37,925 nucleotides of DNA from an uncultured Chitinophagaceae bacterium. Lineage in GTDB: Bacteria; Bacteroidota; Bacteroidia; Chitinophagales; Chitinophagaceae. Of the stretch, positions 8,420-16,524 are shown piece by piece. Position 1 is the stretch's first letter; every line of letters begins with the position of its first letter. Under the pieces are notes generated by a model. It was not told where the DNA came from, did not search any database, and worked only from the letters and a program-made list of their open reading frames with translations. The stretch spans positions 1 to 37,925 of the forward strand of contig CALCEA010000121.1 of the NCBI GenBank assembly GCA_937900675.1, given 5' to 3'. The position numbers were made by a program, and so were the translations under genes.

Positions 8420-9631
8420 TCAAGCAACTGCCTTCTTTACTAAGTCAGCCGCTTCGCTTAATTGAATAGCTGATTGTACTTTCAATCCACTTTCATCTAT
8501 TAATTTCTTCGCTTCAACAGCGTTAGTACCTTGTAATCTTACAATGATTGGAATATTGATATTGCCTAATTTGTTGAATGCTTCAATTACACCTGCAGCA
8601 ACACGGTCACAACGAACGATACCGCCAAAGATGTTAATTAAAATAGCTTTTACATTAGGATCTTTCATGATAATTCTAAATCCAGCTTCAACTGTTTGTG
8701 CATTAGCAGTACCACCTACATCTAAGAAGTTTGCTGGCTCACCACCACTTAACTTAATCATATCCATTGTAGCCATTGCCAAACCAGCACCGTTTACCAT
8801 ACAACCTACATTGCCATCTAATTTCACAAAGTTTAAGTTAAACTCACCTGCTTCCACTTCAGTAGGATCTTCTTCTGTAACATCTCTCATTGCAGCGATA
8901 TCAGGATGACGCATCAAAGCGTTATCATCCAAGCTCATTTTACAATCAACTGCGATGATTTTGTCATCTGCTGTTTTGAAAAGAGGGTTGATCTCTAACA
9001 TAGCACAGTCTAAACCAACATATGCATTGTATAAATTAGTTACAAATTTCACGCAGTTCTTCATTGCTTCACCACTTAAACCTAAGTTGAAAGCAATCTT
9101 TCTTGCTTGGAAACCTTGTAAGCCACCACCTGGGTGAACCCACTCTTTGAATATTTTTTCTGGAGTGTTGTGTGCTACTTCTTCGATATCCATTCCACCT
9201 TCTGTGCTATACATCACAACATTCATTCCTTTTGCACGATCTAATAAAATAGATAAGTAAAATTCTTTAGTTGGTTGAGGACCTTCATAATAAACATCCT
9301 GAGCAACTAAGATTTTACTAACCAATTTACCAGCAGGGCCAGTTTGGATAGTTACCAAAGTACCACCTAATATATTTTTTGCAAATGTTTCGATGTCAGC
9401 TGCAGATTTACCCACTGCAACACCTCTTTGCTCTGTTCCTTCAATTTTACCTTTACCACGGCCACCCGCATGAATTTGTGCCTTCACCACTGCGAATTTG
9501 TTATTGGTCTCATTGGCAATTTTATGGTAGGCTGCTACTGCGGCATCCACTGTTTCCACTGCTACGCCCTCCTGAACTGGGACATTGTACTTTTTAAGTA
9601 ATTCTTTAGCTTGATATTCATGCAGATTCAT
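8420..9631 (-). CDS. sucC: Succinate-CoA ligase (ADP-forming) subunit beta
   Basis: This is the 403-residue beta subunit of succinyl-CoA synthetase, the TCA-cycle enzyme that couples succinyl-CoA hydrolysis to nucleotide phosphorylation. The N-terminus MNLHEYQAKELLKKYNVPVQ and the following ATP-grasp domain (to about residue 235) are typical. The glycine-rich GGRGKGKIEG segment (about 53-62), CAMLEINPL (about 209-217) and the C-terminal INIFGGIVRCD loop (about 329-339), which contacts the alpha subunit, are all present. Length is close to the usual 385-400. The alpha subunit gene sucD is not adjacent, so the two genes are unlinked here. A terminator and a possible extra hairpin follow the stop. 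Confidence 0.97.
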   Translation of the reverse strand: MNLHEYQAKELLKKYNVPVQEGVAVETVDAAVAAYHKIANETNNKFAVVKAQIHAGGRGKGKIEGTEQRGVAVGKSAADIETFAKNILGGTLVTIQTGPAGKLVSKILVAQDVYYEGPQPTKEFYLSILLDRAKGMNVVMYSTEGGMDIEEVAHNTPEKIFKEWVHPGGGLQGFQARKIAFNLGLSGEAMKNCVKFVTNLYNAYVGLDCAMLEINPLFKTADDKIIAVDCKMSLDDNALMRHPDIAAMRDVTEEDPTEVEAGEFNLNFVKLDGNVGCMVNGAGLAMATMDMIKLSGGEPANFLDVGGTANAQTVEAGFRIIMKDPNVKAILINIFGGIVRCDRVAAGVIEAFNKLGNINIPIIVRLQGTNAVEAKKLIDESGLKVQSAIQLSEAADLVKKAVA

Positions 9632-9702
9632 AAATAATAAATTTTGGCGAAGATACTAGTTTAAAGGCATAAATTAGCTTCAGATTAGGACTAAAATTAA
9701 AT

Positions 9703-9733
9703 TTTGTTGTTTAAACATTGATTTCTATATTTG
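9703..9733 (+). promoter_or_regulatory. Bacteroidota-type promoter of the yceI gene
   Basis: TTTG (9703-9706) and TATATTTG (9726-9733) are separated by 19 bases, an exact match to the -33/-7 pattern. Transcription would start near 9740, 17 bases before the ATG at 9757. This excludes an upstream in-frame start at 9718. Confidence 0.8.
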
Positions 9734-9756
9734 TAACCTTAAACTTATTAAAAAGT

Positions 9757-10341
9757 ATGAAAAAAGTATTATTCTCTTTGACATTGATGGTGGCTTCCAT
9801 CTCTTTATTTTCTTTCACTAACAAAGAAATTAAAAAGCAAGGACCAACTTACACAGTTGACGCTAAAAAAAGCAAGGTAAACTGGACTGGTTCTAAAACT
9901 TCTGATTTCCATACAGGTTATTTCCCTGTTAAATCTGGTTCTTTACAATTAGTAGGAGGTAAATTAACTGGCGGTAGCTTTGTAATTGACATTGCTGGTA
10001 ATAAAGTTACAGATGAAGCTGGTGACAGATTACAAGGTCATTTAGCATCTGCCGATTTTTTTGATGCTGCTAAATTTGGTGAAGCAAATTTTACAATTAC
10101 TGCTATCAAATATATCACTAACGATAAAGTAACTATTACTGGTGATTTAACTTTAAAAGGAACTAAAGCTTCTGTGACTTTCCCTGCAACAATTAGAAGT
10201 GCAGATAGAACAGAAAAAGAAAAAGGTTTCTTTGCTGAAGCTTTCTTCCCATTAGATAGAACTGTATTCGGTGTAAGCTATGGCGTTGGAATGATTGATT
10301 CTGATGTTCAATTAGCTGTGCATATTTATGCATCAAAGTAA
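9757..10341 (+). CDS. YceI family protein
   Basis: The start at 9757 is chosen because it begins directly with a signal peptide (MKKVLFSLTLMVASISLFSF) and lies just after a consensus promoter. The 194-residue product is exported; cleavage is likely near residue 20. After it comes the YceI lipocalin-like beta-barrel: YTVDAKKSKVNWTGSKTSDF at the start, internal GDRLQGHLASADFFDAAKFG, and GDLTLKGTKASVTFP. These proteins bind isoprenoid or other amphiphilic ligands in the periplasm; the physiological ligand here is not evident. The gene is monocistronic, bounded by its own promoter and a strong terminator. Confidence 0.92.
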   Translation: MKKVLFSLTLMVASISLFSFTNKEIKKQGPTYTVDAKKSKVNWTGSKTSDFHTGYFPVKSGSLQLVGGKLTGGSFVIDIAGNKVTDEAGDRLQGHLASADFFDAAKFGEANFTITAIKYITNDKVTITGDLTLKGTKASVTFPATIRSADRTEKEKGFFAEAFFPLDRTVFGVSYGVGMIDSDVQLAVHIYASK

Positions 10342-10405
10342 TTATATTGAAGATTAGGGATTAAACCCTACTTCAAAAACTGAGTATGGCCGAAAGGCAA
10401 AAAAT

Positions 10406-10437
10406 AACCCCTAATTTTTGTTAGGGGTTCTTTTTTT
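10406..10437 (+). terminator. Terminator after yceI, probably bidirectional
   Basis: A 9-base-pair stem (AACCCCTAA 10406-10414 with TTAGGGGTT 10421-10429) is followed by a run of seven T. On the other strand the stem is followed by TATTTTTTG, so it may also end the DinB operon. Confidence 0.85.
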
Positions 10438-10466
10438 ATACGAAGGTTTTGAATTCTTCATCATTA

Positions 10467-10979
10467 TTACACTCCGTAGCGCTCTTTTAAAATATGTAAA
10501 TGATGTAGGGCATGTCCGAAAATGATAAAGCCTAATGCATTTACTGAAATAGGGTGGCCGCTAGCAGTTCCCATGGCTTTCATTTGCTCTTCTGTAAAAG
10601 AGACAAACAATAAATTAGTTGATTGTCTTACCACTCTCCATTCTGTTAACATGTCTTTCCAATTTCTATGAGCAGCAGTAGCATTTTTTGCATACTCGTT
10701 TTCGTCAAAACCTAATAAAGCTGCTGGCTCATTTCTTGAAATAGCCAAAGCTCTATAGGCGAAAATTCTTTCGGTATCAATTACATGCTGAAACATTTGT
10801 TTAATTGTCCATTTATCTTCAGCATAGGCAAAATTGGTTCTCTCAGCAGGAATGGCTGCCCATGATTCTGTGATTCTATCATGGTATTGTTGAACTAAAA
10901 TAGAATAATCTTTTCCGCTAGTATAGTTAATATAAGTTTGATAAAAACTACCGTATTCAGATGCACTGGGTCTTGACAT
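10467..10979 (-). CDS. DinB family protein
   Basis: This 170-residue protein has the four-helix layout of the DinB/YfiT superfamily. The likely metal-binding histidines are H65 in QMFQHVIDTE and the cluster near the C-terminus in GHALHHLHILKERYG (H156, H160). Members include damage-inducible proteins and thiol-dependent transferases, but most, as here, have no known substrate. It is the last gene of a four-gene - strand operon, 19 bases after the aldehyde dehydrogenase. Nothing in the sequence suggests DNA-damage control of this copy. Confidence 0.88.
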   Translation of the reverse strand: MSRPSASEYGSFYQTYINYTSGKDYSILVQQYHDRITESWAAIPAERTNFAYAEDKWTIKQMFQHVIDTERIFAYRALAISRNEPAALLGFDENEYAKNATAAHRNWKDMLTEWRVVRQSTNLLFVSFTEEQMKAMGTASGHPISVNALGFIIFGHALHHLHILKERYGV

Positions 10980-10998
10980 GTTTTTTATTTAGTATAAT

Positions 10999-12528
10999 TT
11001 ATAAATCGAATTTAATTCCTTGAGCCAAAGGCAAACTATTGCTCCAGTTAATGGTATTGGTTTGTCTTCTCATGTATGCTTTCCATGCATCAGATCCACT
11101 TTCTCTACCACCACCTGTTTCTTTTTCACCACCAAATGCGCCACCAATTTCCGCACCACTGGTTCCGATATTTACATTCGCAATACCACAATCACTTCCT
11201 TTCGCAGATAAGAATAATTCAGATTCACGCATATTTAATGTCATGATAGCTGATGACAAACCTTGTGGCACTCCATTTTGAATAGCAATAGCTTCTTCTA
11301 AAGTAGCATATTTCATCACATACAAAATAGGAGCGAAGGTTTCATGTTGAACAATTTGATAGTGGTTTTGCGCTTCTGCAATACATGGTTTTACATAACA
11401 TCCACTTTCGTATCCCGCACCAGTTAAAACGCCTCCTTCTACTAAGAATTTTCCGCCTTCTTTTTTACATGCTTCAATAGCGTTTAAATACATTTTAACT
11501 GCATCTTGATCAATCAATGGACCCATATGATTATTTGTATCTAATGGATTACCAATCTTAATTTGTTGATAGGCTTTAGTTAATTTGCTTACAAAACTAT
11601 CGTATACTTTTTCATGAATAATTAATCTTCTTGTAGTGGTACATCTTTGACCAGCAGTTCCAACTGCCCCAAAAACAGCACCAATTAAAGACATGTCTAA
11701 GTCTGCGTGTTCAGAAATAATAATGGCATTATTACCTCCTAATTCTAAAATTGTTTTACCTAATCTACCTGCCACTGCTTTATTTAATTCCTTACCCATT
11801 CTTGTAGATCCTGTTGCAGATACTAATGGAATTCTAATATCATTACTCATCCATTCGCCCACAGTTCTATCTCCTTGAATTAAACAGTTCACTCCTTCAG
11901 GAACTTGATTTGCTTCAAATACTTTTGCAACGATATGTTGAACAGCATTTCCACAAATAGGTGTTTTTTCACTTGGCTTCCATACGGTCACATTTCCACA
12001 AACCCATGCTAAAGCAGCGTTCCAACTCCATACCGCCACAGGGAAATTGAATGCCGAAATAATGCCAACAATGCCCATTGGATGCCATTGCTCATACATT
12101 CTATGCGATGGTCTTTCACTATGCATTGTTAAGCCATATAGTTGTCTAGATAATCCTACAGCAAAATCACAGATATCAATCATCTCTTGTACTTCCCCTA
12201 AACCTTCTTGCAAGCTCTTACCCATTTCGTAACTTACTAATTGGCCTAGATATTGTTTTTGCTCACGCAAAGCTTCTCCTAATTGTCTAACTACTTCGCC
12301 TCTTTTAGGTGCTGGCCAATTTCTCCATTCTAAAAATGCATTTTGTGCAGTTTGAATAGTTTTCTCATATGCCTCTTTATCCGTGCTTTTTACATTACCA
12401 ATCATTTGTGCATCTACTGGAGAATGAGAACTTATAATAGCTCCATTAGATTGAATCCATTTTGATCCAGTTGAACTTCCTTCGTTTTCTTTTTCTTTTT
12501 GAATACTCAATGTCTTTAAAAATTCCAT
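10999..12528 (-). CDS. Aldehyde dehydrogenase, ALDH7 (antiquitin/aminoadipate semialdehyde) type
   Basis: The 509-residue enzyme is an NAD(P)-dependent aldehyde dehydrogenase. The oxyanion-hole asparagine is N161 in SAFNFPVAVW, the cofactor-binding lysine is K184 in VWKPSEKTP, the general base is E262 in LELGGNN, and the nucleophile is C296 in GTAGQRCTTTRRL. The segments MYEQWHPMGIVGIISAFNFP and GQRCTTTRR resemble the ALDH7 subfamily, which oxidises alpha-aminoadipate semialdehyde (piperideine-6-carboxylate) in lysine breakdown. Substrate assignment is by resemblance only. It starts 4 bases after the heptose adenylyltransferase gene and is followed by a DinB gene; neither neighbour belongs to lysine metabolism. 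Confidence 0.92.
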   Translation of the reverse strand: MEFLKTLSIQKEKENEGSSTGSKWIQSNGAIISSHSPVDAQMIGNVKSTDKEAYEKTIQTAQNAFLEWRNWPAPKRGEVVRQLGEALREQKQYLGQLVSYEMGKSLQEGLGEVQEMIDICDFAVGLSRQLYGLTMHSERPSHRMYEQWHPMGIVGIISAFNFPVAVWSWNAALAWVCGNVTVWKPSEKTPICGNAVQHIVAKVFEANQVPEGVNCLIQGDRTVGEWMSNDIRIPLVSATGSTRMGKELNKAVAGRLGKTILELGGNNAIIISEHADLDMSLIGAVFGAVGTAGQRCTTTRRLIIHEKVYDSFVSKLTKAYQQIKIGNPLDTNNHMGPLIDQDAVKMYLNAIEACKKEGGKFLVEGGVLTGAGYESGCYVKPCIAEAQNHYQIVQHETFAPILYVMKYATLEEAIAIQNGVPQGLSSAIMTLNMRESELFLSAKGSDCGIANVNIGTSGAEIGGAFGGEKETGGGRESGSDAWKAYMRRQTNTINWSNSLPLAQGIKFDL

Positions 12529-12532
12529 CTAT

Positions 12533-13021
12533 TTATTTTTTTATTTTTTCAATTAAACCAGTGGTAGAATAACCTTCTACAATAGGGTTGATAATCACTT
12601 TTCCTCCAGCTGAAATCACTTCTTTGGCACCTACAATTTGATCCAATGTATAATCACCTCCTTTAACCAATACATCTGGTGCTAGTGCTTTGATTAATTC
12701 CAATGGAGTATCTTCTTCAAATACGACCACCATATCCACAATGGCTAAGTTGGCAATTAATATAGCTCGGCTTTCTGTATTATTTACAGGTCTGGTTGGG
12801 CCTTTTAATCTTTGAACACTCGCATCACTATTTAATCCTACAATTAAAAAATCTGCTTCTTTAGCAGCCTGTCCCAAAGAAAAAATATGACCCTGATGTA
12901 AGATGTCAAAACAACCATTGGTGAAAGCACATTTCTTACCTAATAATTTCCAACCATAAATAATTGTTTTGGCCTGCTCAACTGTCATAATTTTTTGGGC
13001 CATCGAATTGATCTCGCGCAT
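12533..13021 (-). CDS. rfaE2: D-glycero-beta-D-manno-heptose 1-phosphate adenylyltransferase
   Basis: This 162-residue nucleotidyltransferase corresponds to the C-terminal domain of E. coli HldE, here as a stand-alone gene. It would make ADP-heptose for lipopolysaccharide core. The nucleotide-binding motif is TNGCFDILHQGHIFSLG with H42-x-G-H45, followed by VGLNSDASVQRLKG and a C-terminal VKGGDYTLDQIVG block. Two starts are possible: M1 at 13021, directly after the upstream stop, or M7 at 13003. The kinase half (rfaE1/hldA) is not in the window. It sits between a polytopic membrane protein and an aldehyde dehydrogenase in one operon. Confidence 0.93.
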   Translation of the reverse strand: MREINSMAQKIMTVEQAKTIIYGWKLLGKKCAFTNGCFDILHQGHIFSLGQAAKEADFLIVGLNSDASVQRLKGPTRPVNNTESRAILIANLAIVDMVVVFEEDTPLELIKALAPDVLVKGGDYTLDQIVGAKEVISAGGKVIINPIVEGYSTTGLIEKIKK

Positions 13022-13022
13022 A

Positions 13023-14006
13023 CTAATTTTTTTGTCTATTGATGATAGGGAGTAATATTAAACTCATTCCACCTAATACCAATACAATTAAAAACTGAGA
13101 GAACCATTGTAAGGTTCCATTGGCTAATCCTAATGTATAATCAACGCCATTCAATTCTAAAACTTTAGCCATAAAATAGGCGTAAGCACCAATTCCTCCA
13201 GGAGTAATAATCATACCAATACTTGCATAAGCCAAACAACTAATGGCTGTTGCAAAAGAACTGCCAGTACCTTCTGTTCCGTAAAGTCCAATATAGGTAG
13301 CCAATAAATATAAAAACCAAATGCCAAAACTGTAAAAGAAGAACAGATTGTGTTTTTTAAGTTTGGTGGCACTAATCACACCCTCCCAAATACCTTTGAT
13401 GATTTTTTGTATGCTTGCAATAGCTGTTTTTAATTTTGATTTAAAAACAAAAAATAAAATCAATAAAACAACACATACACCAATAATGATGTAAATAAAA
13501 TTGAAGGAGTTAGAAGAAGTATTTTGCTGAGCTGCAGATTGTGCTTTTAATTGCATCCATCCAGCTTCGATCACATTAAACTGTAAACCTAATGCCAATA
13601 AGAAAACCAAGCCCAAGCTAATCACATCAAATGCTCTTTCAGCGACAATGGTACCTACGATTTTTTCAGCAGGCACTTTTTCATATTTTGCTAGAAGGGT
13701 GCACTTTAACACTTCTCCTAATCTGGGGATAGCCAAGTTGGCTAAATAGCCAATTAATACAGCTAAGAAAGTATTGCCGATGCTGGGTTGATATCCTAGG
13801 GGTTCCATGATCAATCTCCATCTAAGGGCCCTCAGAAAATGGGAGAGTCCCAAAATGATAAAAACGGGGATGATGATCCAGAATTTAGAATGCTTTAAAG
13901 CCAGTTTAAATTTGTCCCATTCTTGGTCTGGAATCTGGTGCATACTCCACCAAATAAGCATAATACCTACCAAAAAGAAGAATCCGATTTTGAAGAATTT
14001 AGCCAT
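13023..14006 (-). CDS. UPF0104 / lysylphosphatidylglycerol synthase-like transmembrane protein
   Basis: I choose the methionine at 14006 (MAKFFKIGFFFLVG). The upstream ATG at 14069 would add 21 residues of atypical sequence reaching into the divergent promoter region. The 327-residue product has about eight membrane helices and the family motifs LRALRWRLIMEP, AIPRLGEVLKC and EKIVGTIVAERAFDVISLG. The C-terminal TPGGIGAYAYFMAKV segment is also typical. It has only the membrane part of MprF-type proteins and lacks the aminoacyl-transferase domain, so it is unlikely to make lysyl-PG; a lipid-translocase role is plausible. It is the first gene of the operon with rfaE2. Confidence 0.88.
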   Translation of the reverse strand: MAKFFKIGFFFLVGIMLIWWSMHQIPDQEWDKFKLALKHSKFWIIIPVFIILGLSHFLRALRWRLIMEPLGYQPSIGNTFLAVLIGYLANLAIPRLGEVLKCTLLAKYEKVPAEKIVGTIVAERAFDVISLGLVFLLALGLQFNVIEAGWMQLKAQSAAQQNTSSNSFNFIYIIIGVCVVLLILFFVFKSKLKTAIASIQKIIKGIWEGVISATKLKKHNLFFFYSFGIWFLYLLATYIGLYGTEGTGSSFATAISCLAYASIGMIITPGGIGAYAYFMAKVLELNGVDYTLGLANGTLQWFSQFLIVLVLGGMSLILLPIINRQKN

Positions 14007-14075
14007 TATGAATGGGTTTAAATGGATGCTTTGCAATTTACGACCAATTGTTAATATTAGGGGCGACAAGGCTCA

Positions 14076-14108
14076 TTTATTTAAAATCCTTATTTTTTCG
14101 TAACTTCG
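14076..14108 (+). promoter_or_regulatory. Probable promoter of the GT5-like gene
   Basis: TTTA (14076-14079) and TAACTTCG (14101-14108) are 21 bases apart and each differs by one base from the -33/-7 consensus. The predicted transcript would begin about 30 bases before the ATG at 14145. Confidence 0.4.
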
Positions 14109-14144
14109 CAGACTCAAAGTCTAATCTGAGTTAAACAATTTAGC

Positions 14145-14963
14145 ATGTCCGAAAAGAAACGAATCTTATACATCGCCACAGAAATGTCCCCTTATTTGGA
14201 GTTGACAGAGTTTGCGGAGATCATCAATAAGCTCGCAATTAAAAGTAACGACAGTGGTTTAGAAGTTCGTTGCATCATGCCAAGATTTGGCGTAATCAAT
14301 GAAAGAAGACATCGTTTGCACGAGGTAGTTCGTTTATCAGGTATCAATGTTCAGGTGGACAATGACGATTATCCTTTACAAATTAAAGTGGCTTCTTTAC
14401 CGAATGCCAGATTACAAGTATATTTCTTAGAAAACGAAGACTTCTTCAAGAGAAAGCAAATTTTCCATGACGAAAACGAAACATGGTTTGAGGACAATGC
14501 TTTAAGAACCATCTTCTTTGCTAGAGGTGCATTAGAAACTGTAAAGAAATTTGGATGGCCTCCGGATGTGATTCATTGTAGTGGTTGGATGACTGGTTTA
14601 ATCCCAGCTTATATCAAGACTGCTTTCAAGAAAGAACCTGTATTTTCAAATTCTAAAGTGATTTACACCATCGGTTCAAATACTTTCGAAGAAAAATTCT
14701 CTAAGGATTTCTTAACAAAGGCATTAATCAATGCAAATGTTAAGGATAAAGAATTAGAACCTTATAAGGATTTAAATAATTCAGCTTTATTTAGAGGTGG
14801 TGCAACTTATGCGGATGCAATTACTTTCGGGTCAGACGATATCGACAAAAAGTTAATGTCTGAGTTTTCTAGCGTAAAGGGCAAAAAAGTGGTTCCATTT
14901 AATGGCTGGGATTCCGATTTAACAGAGTATTTAGATTTATACAACGAACTTGCAGGCAAATAA
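14145..14963 (+). CDS. Glycogen/starch synthase-like protein (GT5 N-terminal domain only)
   Basis: The 272-residue protein matches the N-terminal Rossmann domain of GT5 glycogen synthases: KKRILYIATEMSPY at the start, MPRFGVINERRHRL at about 46-59, and WPPDVIHCSGWMTGLIPAYI at about 140-159. The ADP-glucose-binding KxGGLGDV motif is not present; the corresponding position reads LTEFAEIINKLA. The C-terminal glycosyltransferase domain is missing altogether. Proteins of this length are a regular feature in Bacteroidota and are often named glycogen synthase, but the sequence argues against catalysis. It is followed 15 bases later by a DUF4270 lipoprotein, a common pairing in the phylum, which suggests a joint envelope-related role. 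Confidence 0.85.
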   Translation: MSEKKRILYIATEMSPYLELTEFAEIINKLAIKSNDSGLEVRCIMPRFGVINERRHRLHEVVRLSGINVQVDNDDYPLQIKVASLPNARLQVYFLENEDFFKRKQIFHDENETWFEDNALRTIFFARGALETVKKFGWPPDVIHCSGWMTGLIPAYIKTAFKKEPVFSNSKVIYTIGSNTFEEKFSKDFLTKALINANVKDKELEPYKDLNNSALFRGGATYADAITFGSDDIDKKLMSEFSSVKGKKVVPFNGWDSDLTEYLDLYNELAGK

Positions 14964-14978
14964 AGACAAAATAAATTC

Positions 14979-16469
14979 ATGGCATTCAATAATATAGTTA
15001 AGAGGTTTTCGGTTTTTGTAGTTTTATTGAGCATAATATCATCGGCTTGTACAAGGGTAAGTACTTCTGAATTAGGCTTGGGCTTACTTCCATCTTTAGA
15101 CGCCATCAATACAAAAGATACTATTATAGAAGTAGAAACTGAAACAGTAGATATTCCTGATAGCTTAAGCATCTTTGGATCAGACAATCATATTTTAGGT
15201 GAATTAAACAATGACCCTTTATTTGGGAATACTAAAGCAACTATGTTCTTTCAAATGTTGCCAGACTTTTTCCCATTTTATGTTCAAGGAACAAAAGACA
15301 GTATTGTAGTAGATTCTGCAGTTTTAACATTAAAATTTGCAGGTTTTTATGGTGATTCTTCCAAGCCTTTGAAAATCAATTTACACCAAATTGATCCATC
15401 TACTCCATTAGATATTTCAAAATATTATCCAGCAAACTATCCAGAATTATATGGCATCAAAGCAGGAGAGGCCATGGGAAATCCTGTTACTGTGAATATT
15501 GCAAGATTAGGAGACTCTATCATTAATAGATACGAAGCTTCTCAATATCAAATTAGAATAAAATTATTTGATAAGTATGCTAGAATGTTTATCAAAGAGT
15601 TTGATTCAACAAATGCATATAGAAGCGATACCACTTTAAGAAAATACTTCCCTGGTTTTGCGCTTTCCGTAGATCCTAGTGCCAATAAAAATGTATTGTT
15701 GAAATTAAATATGACAGATACCAATACTAGATTGGCCTTATATTTTAAAACCAATTATTCACCAATTGGATCAACAGGTAAAGTCGATACTACGGTTTTA
15801 AAAATGCGTTTCAGATTATCTGCCAACGGAGATGCTAATTTTATTAAGCGAGATAGAACGGGTTCAGAGGTATTGAGTCATATTGGAAAAGCGAATGACT
15901 CTTTGGTGTATGTTCAAGCAAGTCCAGGTACAGGAGTTAAGATAAAAATCCCTGCAATAAAAACATTGGCCAATAAGCTCATTCATAGAGCTGAATTAAT
16001 TGCCGAGCAGGTTCCAGATGATGCCAATTTGAATACGATTGAAAAACAAATGTTGGCACCAAGATATTTATTATTAGCAGCTTACGATGCAAACAATGGC
16101 AAGGTAATGCGTAATGTTCCTAATGATTATCAGAGCATCGCAAATGCAGAAGCTTTTGCTAGATTTGGAGGTTTCCAAACATACAAATCATTGAATGGCT
16201 ACGATAAGGTAGCTACTTACAATTTTAATATTACAAGATATTTACAGGGTGTAGTGTCAAGAAAAGATACCACATTCGATTTTAGAATATCTGCACCAGT
16301 GAATGATTCTATTAGATATGTTCCTCCTTATCCAAATAATACATTGGCAGGAGTGGATTATATCACAACTTCAACTTCTAATCAACCTGCAATGGGTAGG
16401 GTAAGATTGGGTGGTGGTAAGCATTCTAGGTTTAAAATGAGACTTCGTATTTACTACTCCAATTTATAA
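14979..16469 (+). CDS. DUF4270 family lipoprotein
   Basis: The 496-residue protein begins with a lipoprotein signal peptide, hydrophobic at about residues 10-22, with the lipobox SSAC at C24. Mature sequence starts CTRVSTSELGLGLLP, a start seen in DUF4270 proteins, and contains the repeated beta-strand patterns DSIVVDSAVLTLKF and LYFKTNYSP of this family. A C-terminal segment ends in RFKMRLRIYYSN. Function is unknown; a surface or periplasmic lipoprotein is the best description. It is co-transcribed with the GT5-like gene upstream. The 3' end runs into the metK promoter region. Confidence 0.88.
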   Translation: MAFNNIVKRFSVFVVLLSIISSACTRVSTSELGLGLLPSLDAINTKDTIIEVETETVDIPDSLSIFGSDNHILGELNNDPLFGNTKATMFFQMLPDFFPFYVQGTKDSIVVDSAVLTLKFAGFYGDSSKPLKINLHQIDPSTPLDISKYYPANYPELYGIKAGEAMGNPVTVNIARLGDSIINRYEASQYQIRIKLFDKYARMFIKEFDSTNAYRSDTTLRKYFPGFALSVDPSANKNVLLKLNMTDTNTRLALYFKTNYSPIGSTGKVDTTVLKMRFRLSANGDANFIKRDRTGSEVLSHIGKANDSLVYVQASPGTGVKIKIPAIKTLANKLIHRAELIAEQVPDDANLNTIEKQMLAPRYLLLAAYDANNGKVMRNVPNDYQSIANAEAFARFGGFQTYKSLNGYDKVATYNFNITRYLQGVVSRKDTTFDFRISAPVNDSIRYVPPYPNNTLAGVDYITTSTSNQPAMGRVRLGGGKHSRFKMRLRIYYSNL

Positions 16470-16495
16470 GATTATAGTATTTATTAATATATTTG
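16463..16495 (+). promoter_or_regulatory. Promoter of metK
   Basis: TATATTTG (16488-16495) is a perfect -7 element. The best -33 candidate, TTTA (16463-16466), is 21 bases upstream and overlaps the stop of the DUF4270 gene. Transcription would start about 23 bases before the metK ATG. No SAM-responsive riboswitch fold fits in the 55-base gap. Confidence 0.6.
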
Positions 16496-16524
16496 CATTT
16501 TAACATTCATCTAAATCATACAAT

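Noticed and set aside
10467..10979. DinB gene as part of a DNA-damage response with the nearby genes
   Set aside because: DinB-superfamily membership does not imply DNA repair, and its operon partners are metabolic or envelope genes with no visible damage-control site.
13023..14006. Full MprF lysylphosphatidylglycerol synthase
   Set aside because: Only the membrane domain is present; there is no C-terminal aminoacyl-transferase domain.
16470..16524. SAM riboswitch upstream of metK
   Set aside because: The gap is only 55 bases, is almost all A/T and holds a promoter; no riboswitch core fits.
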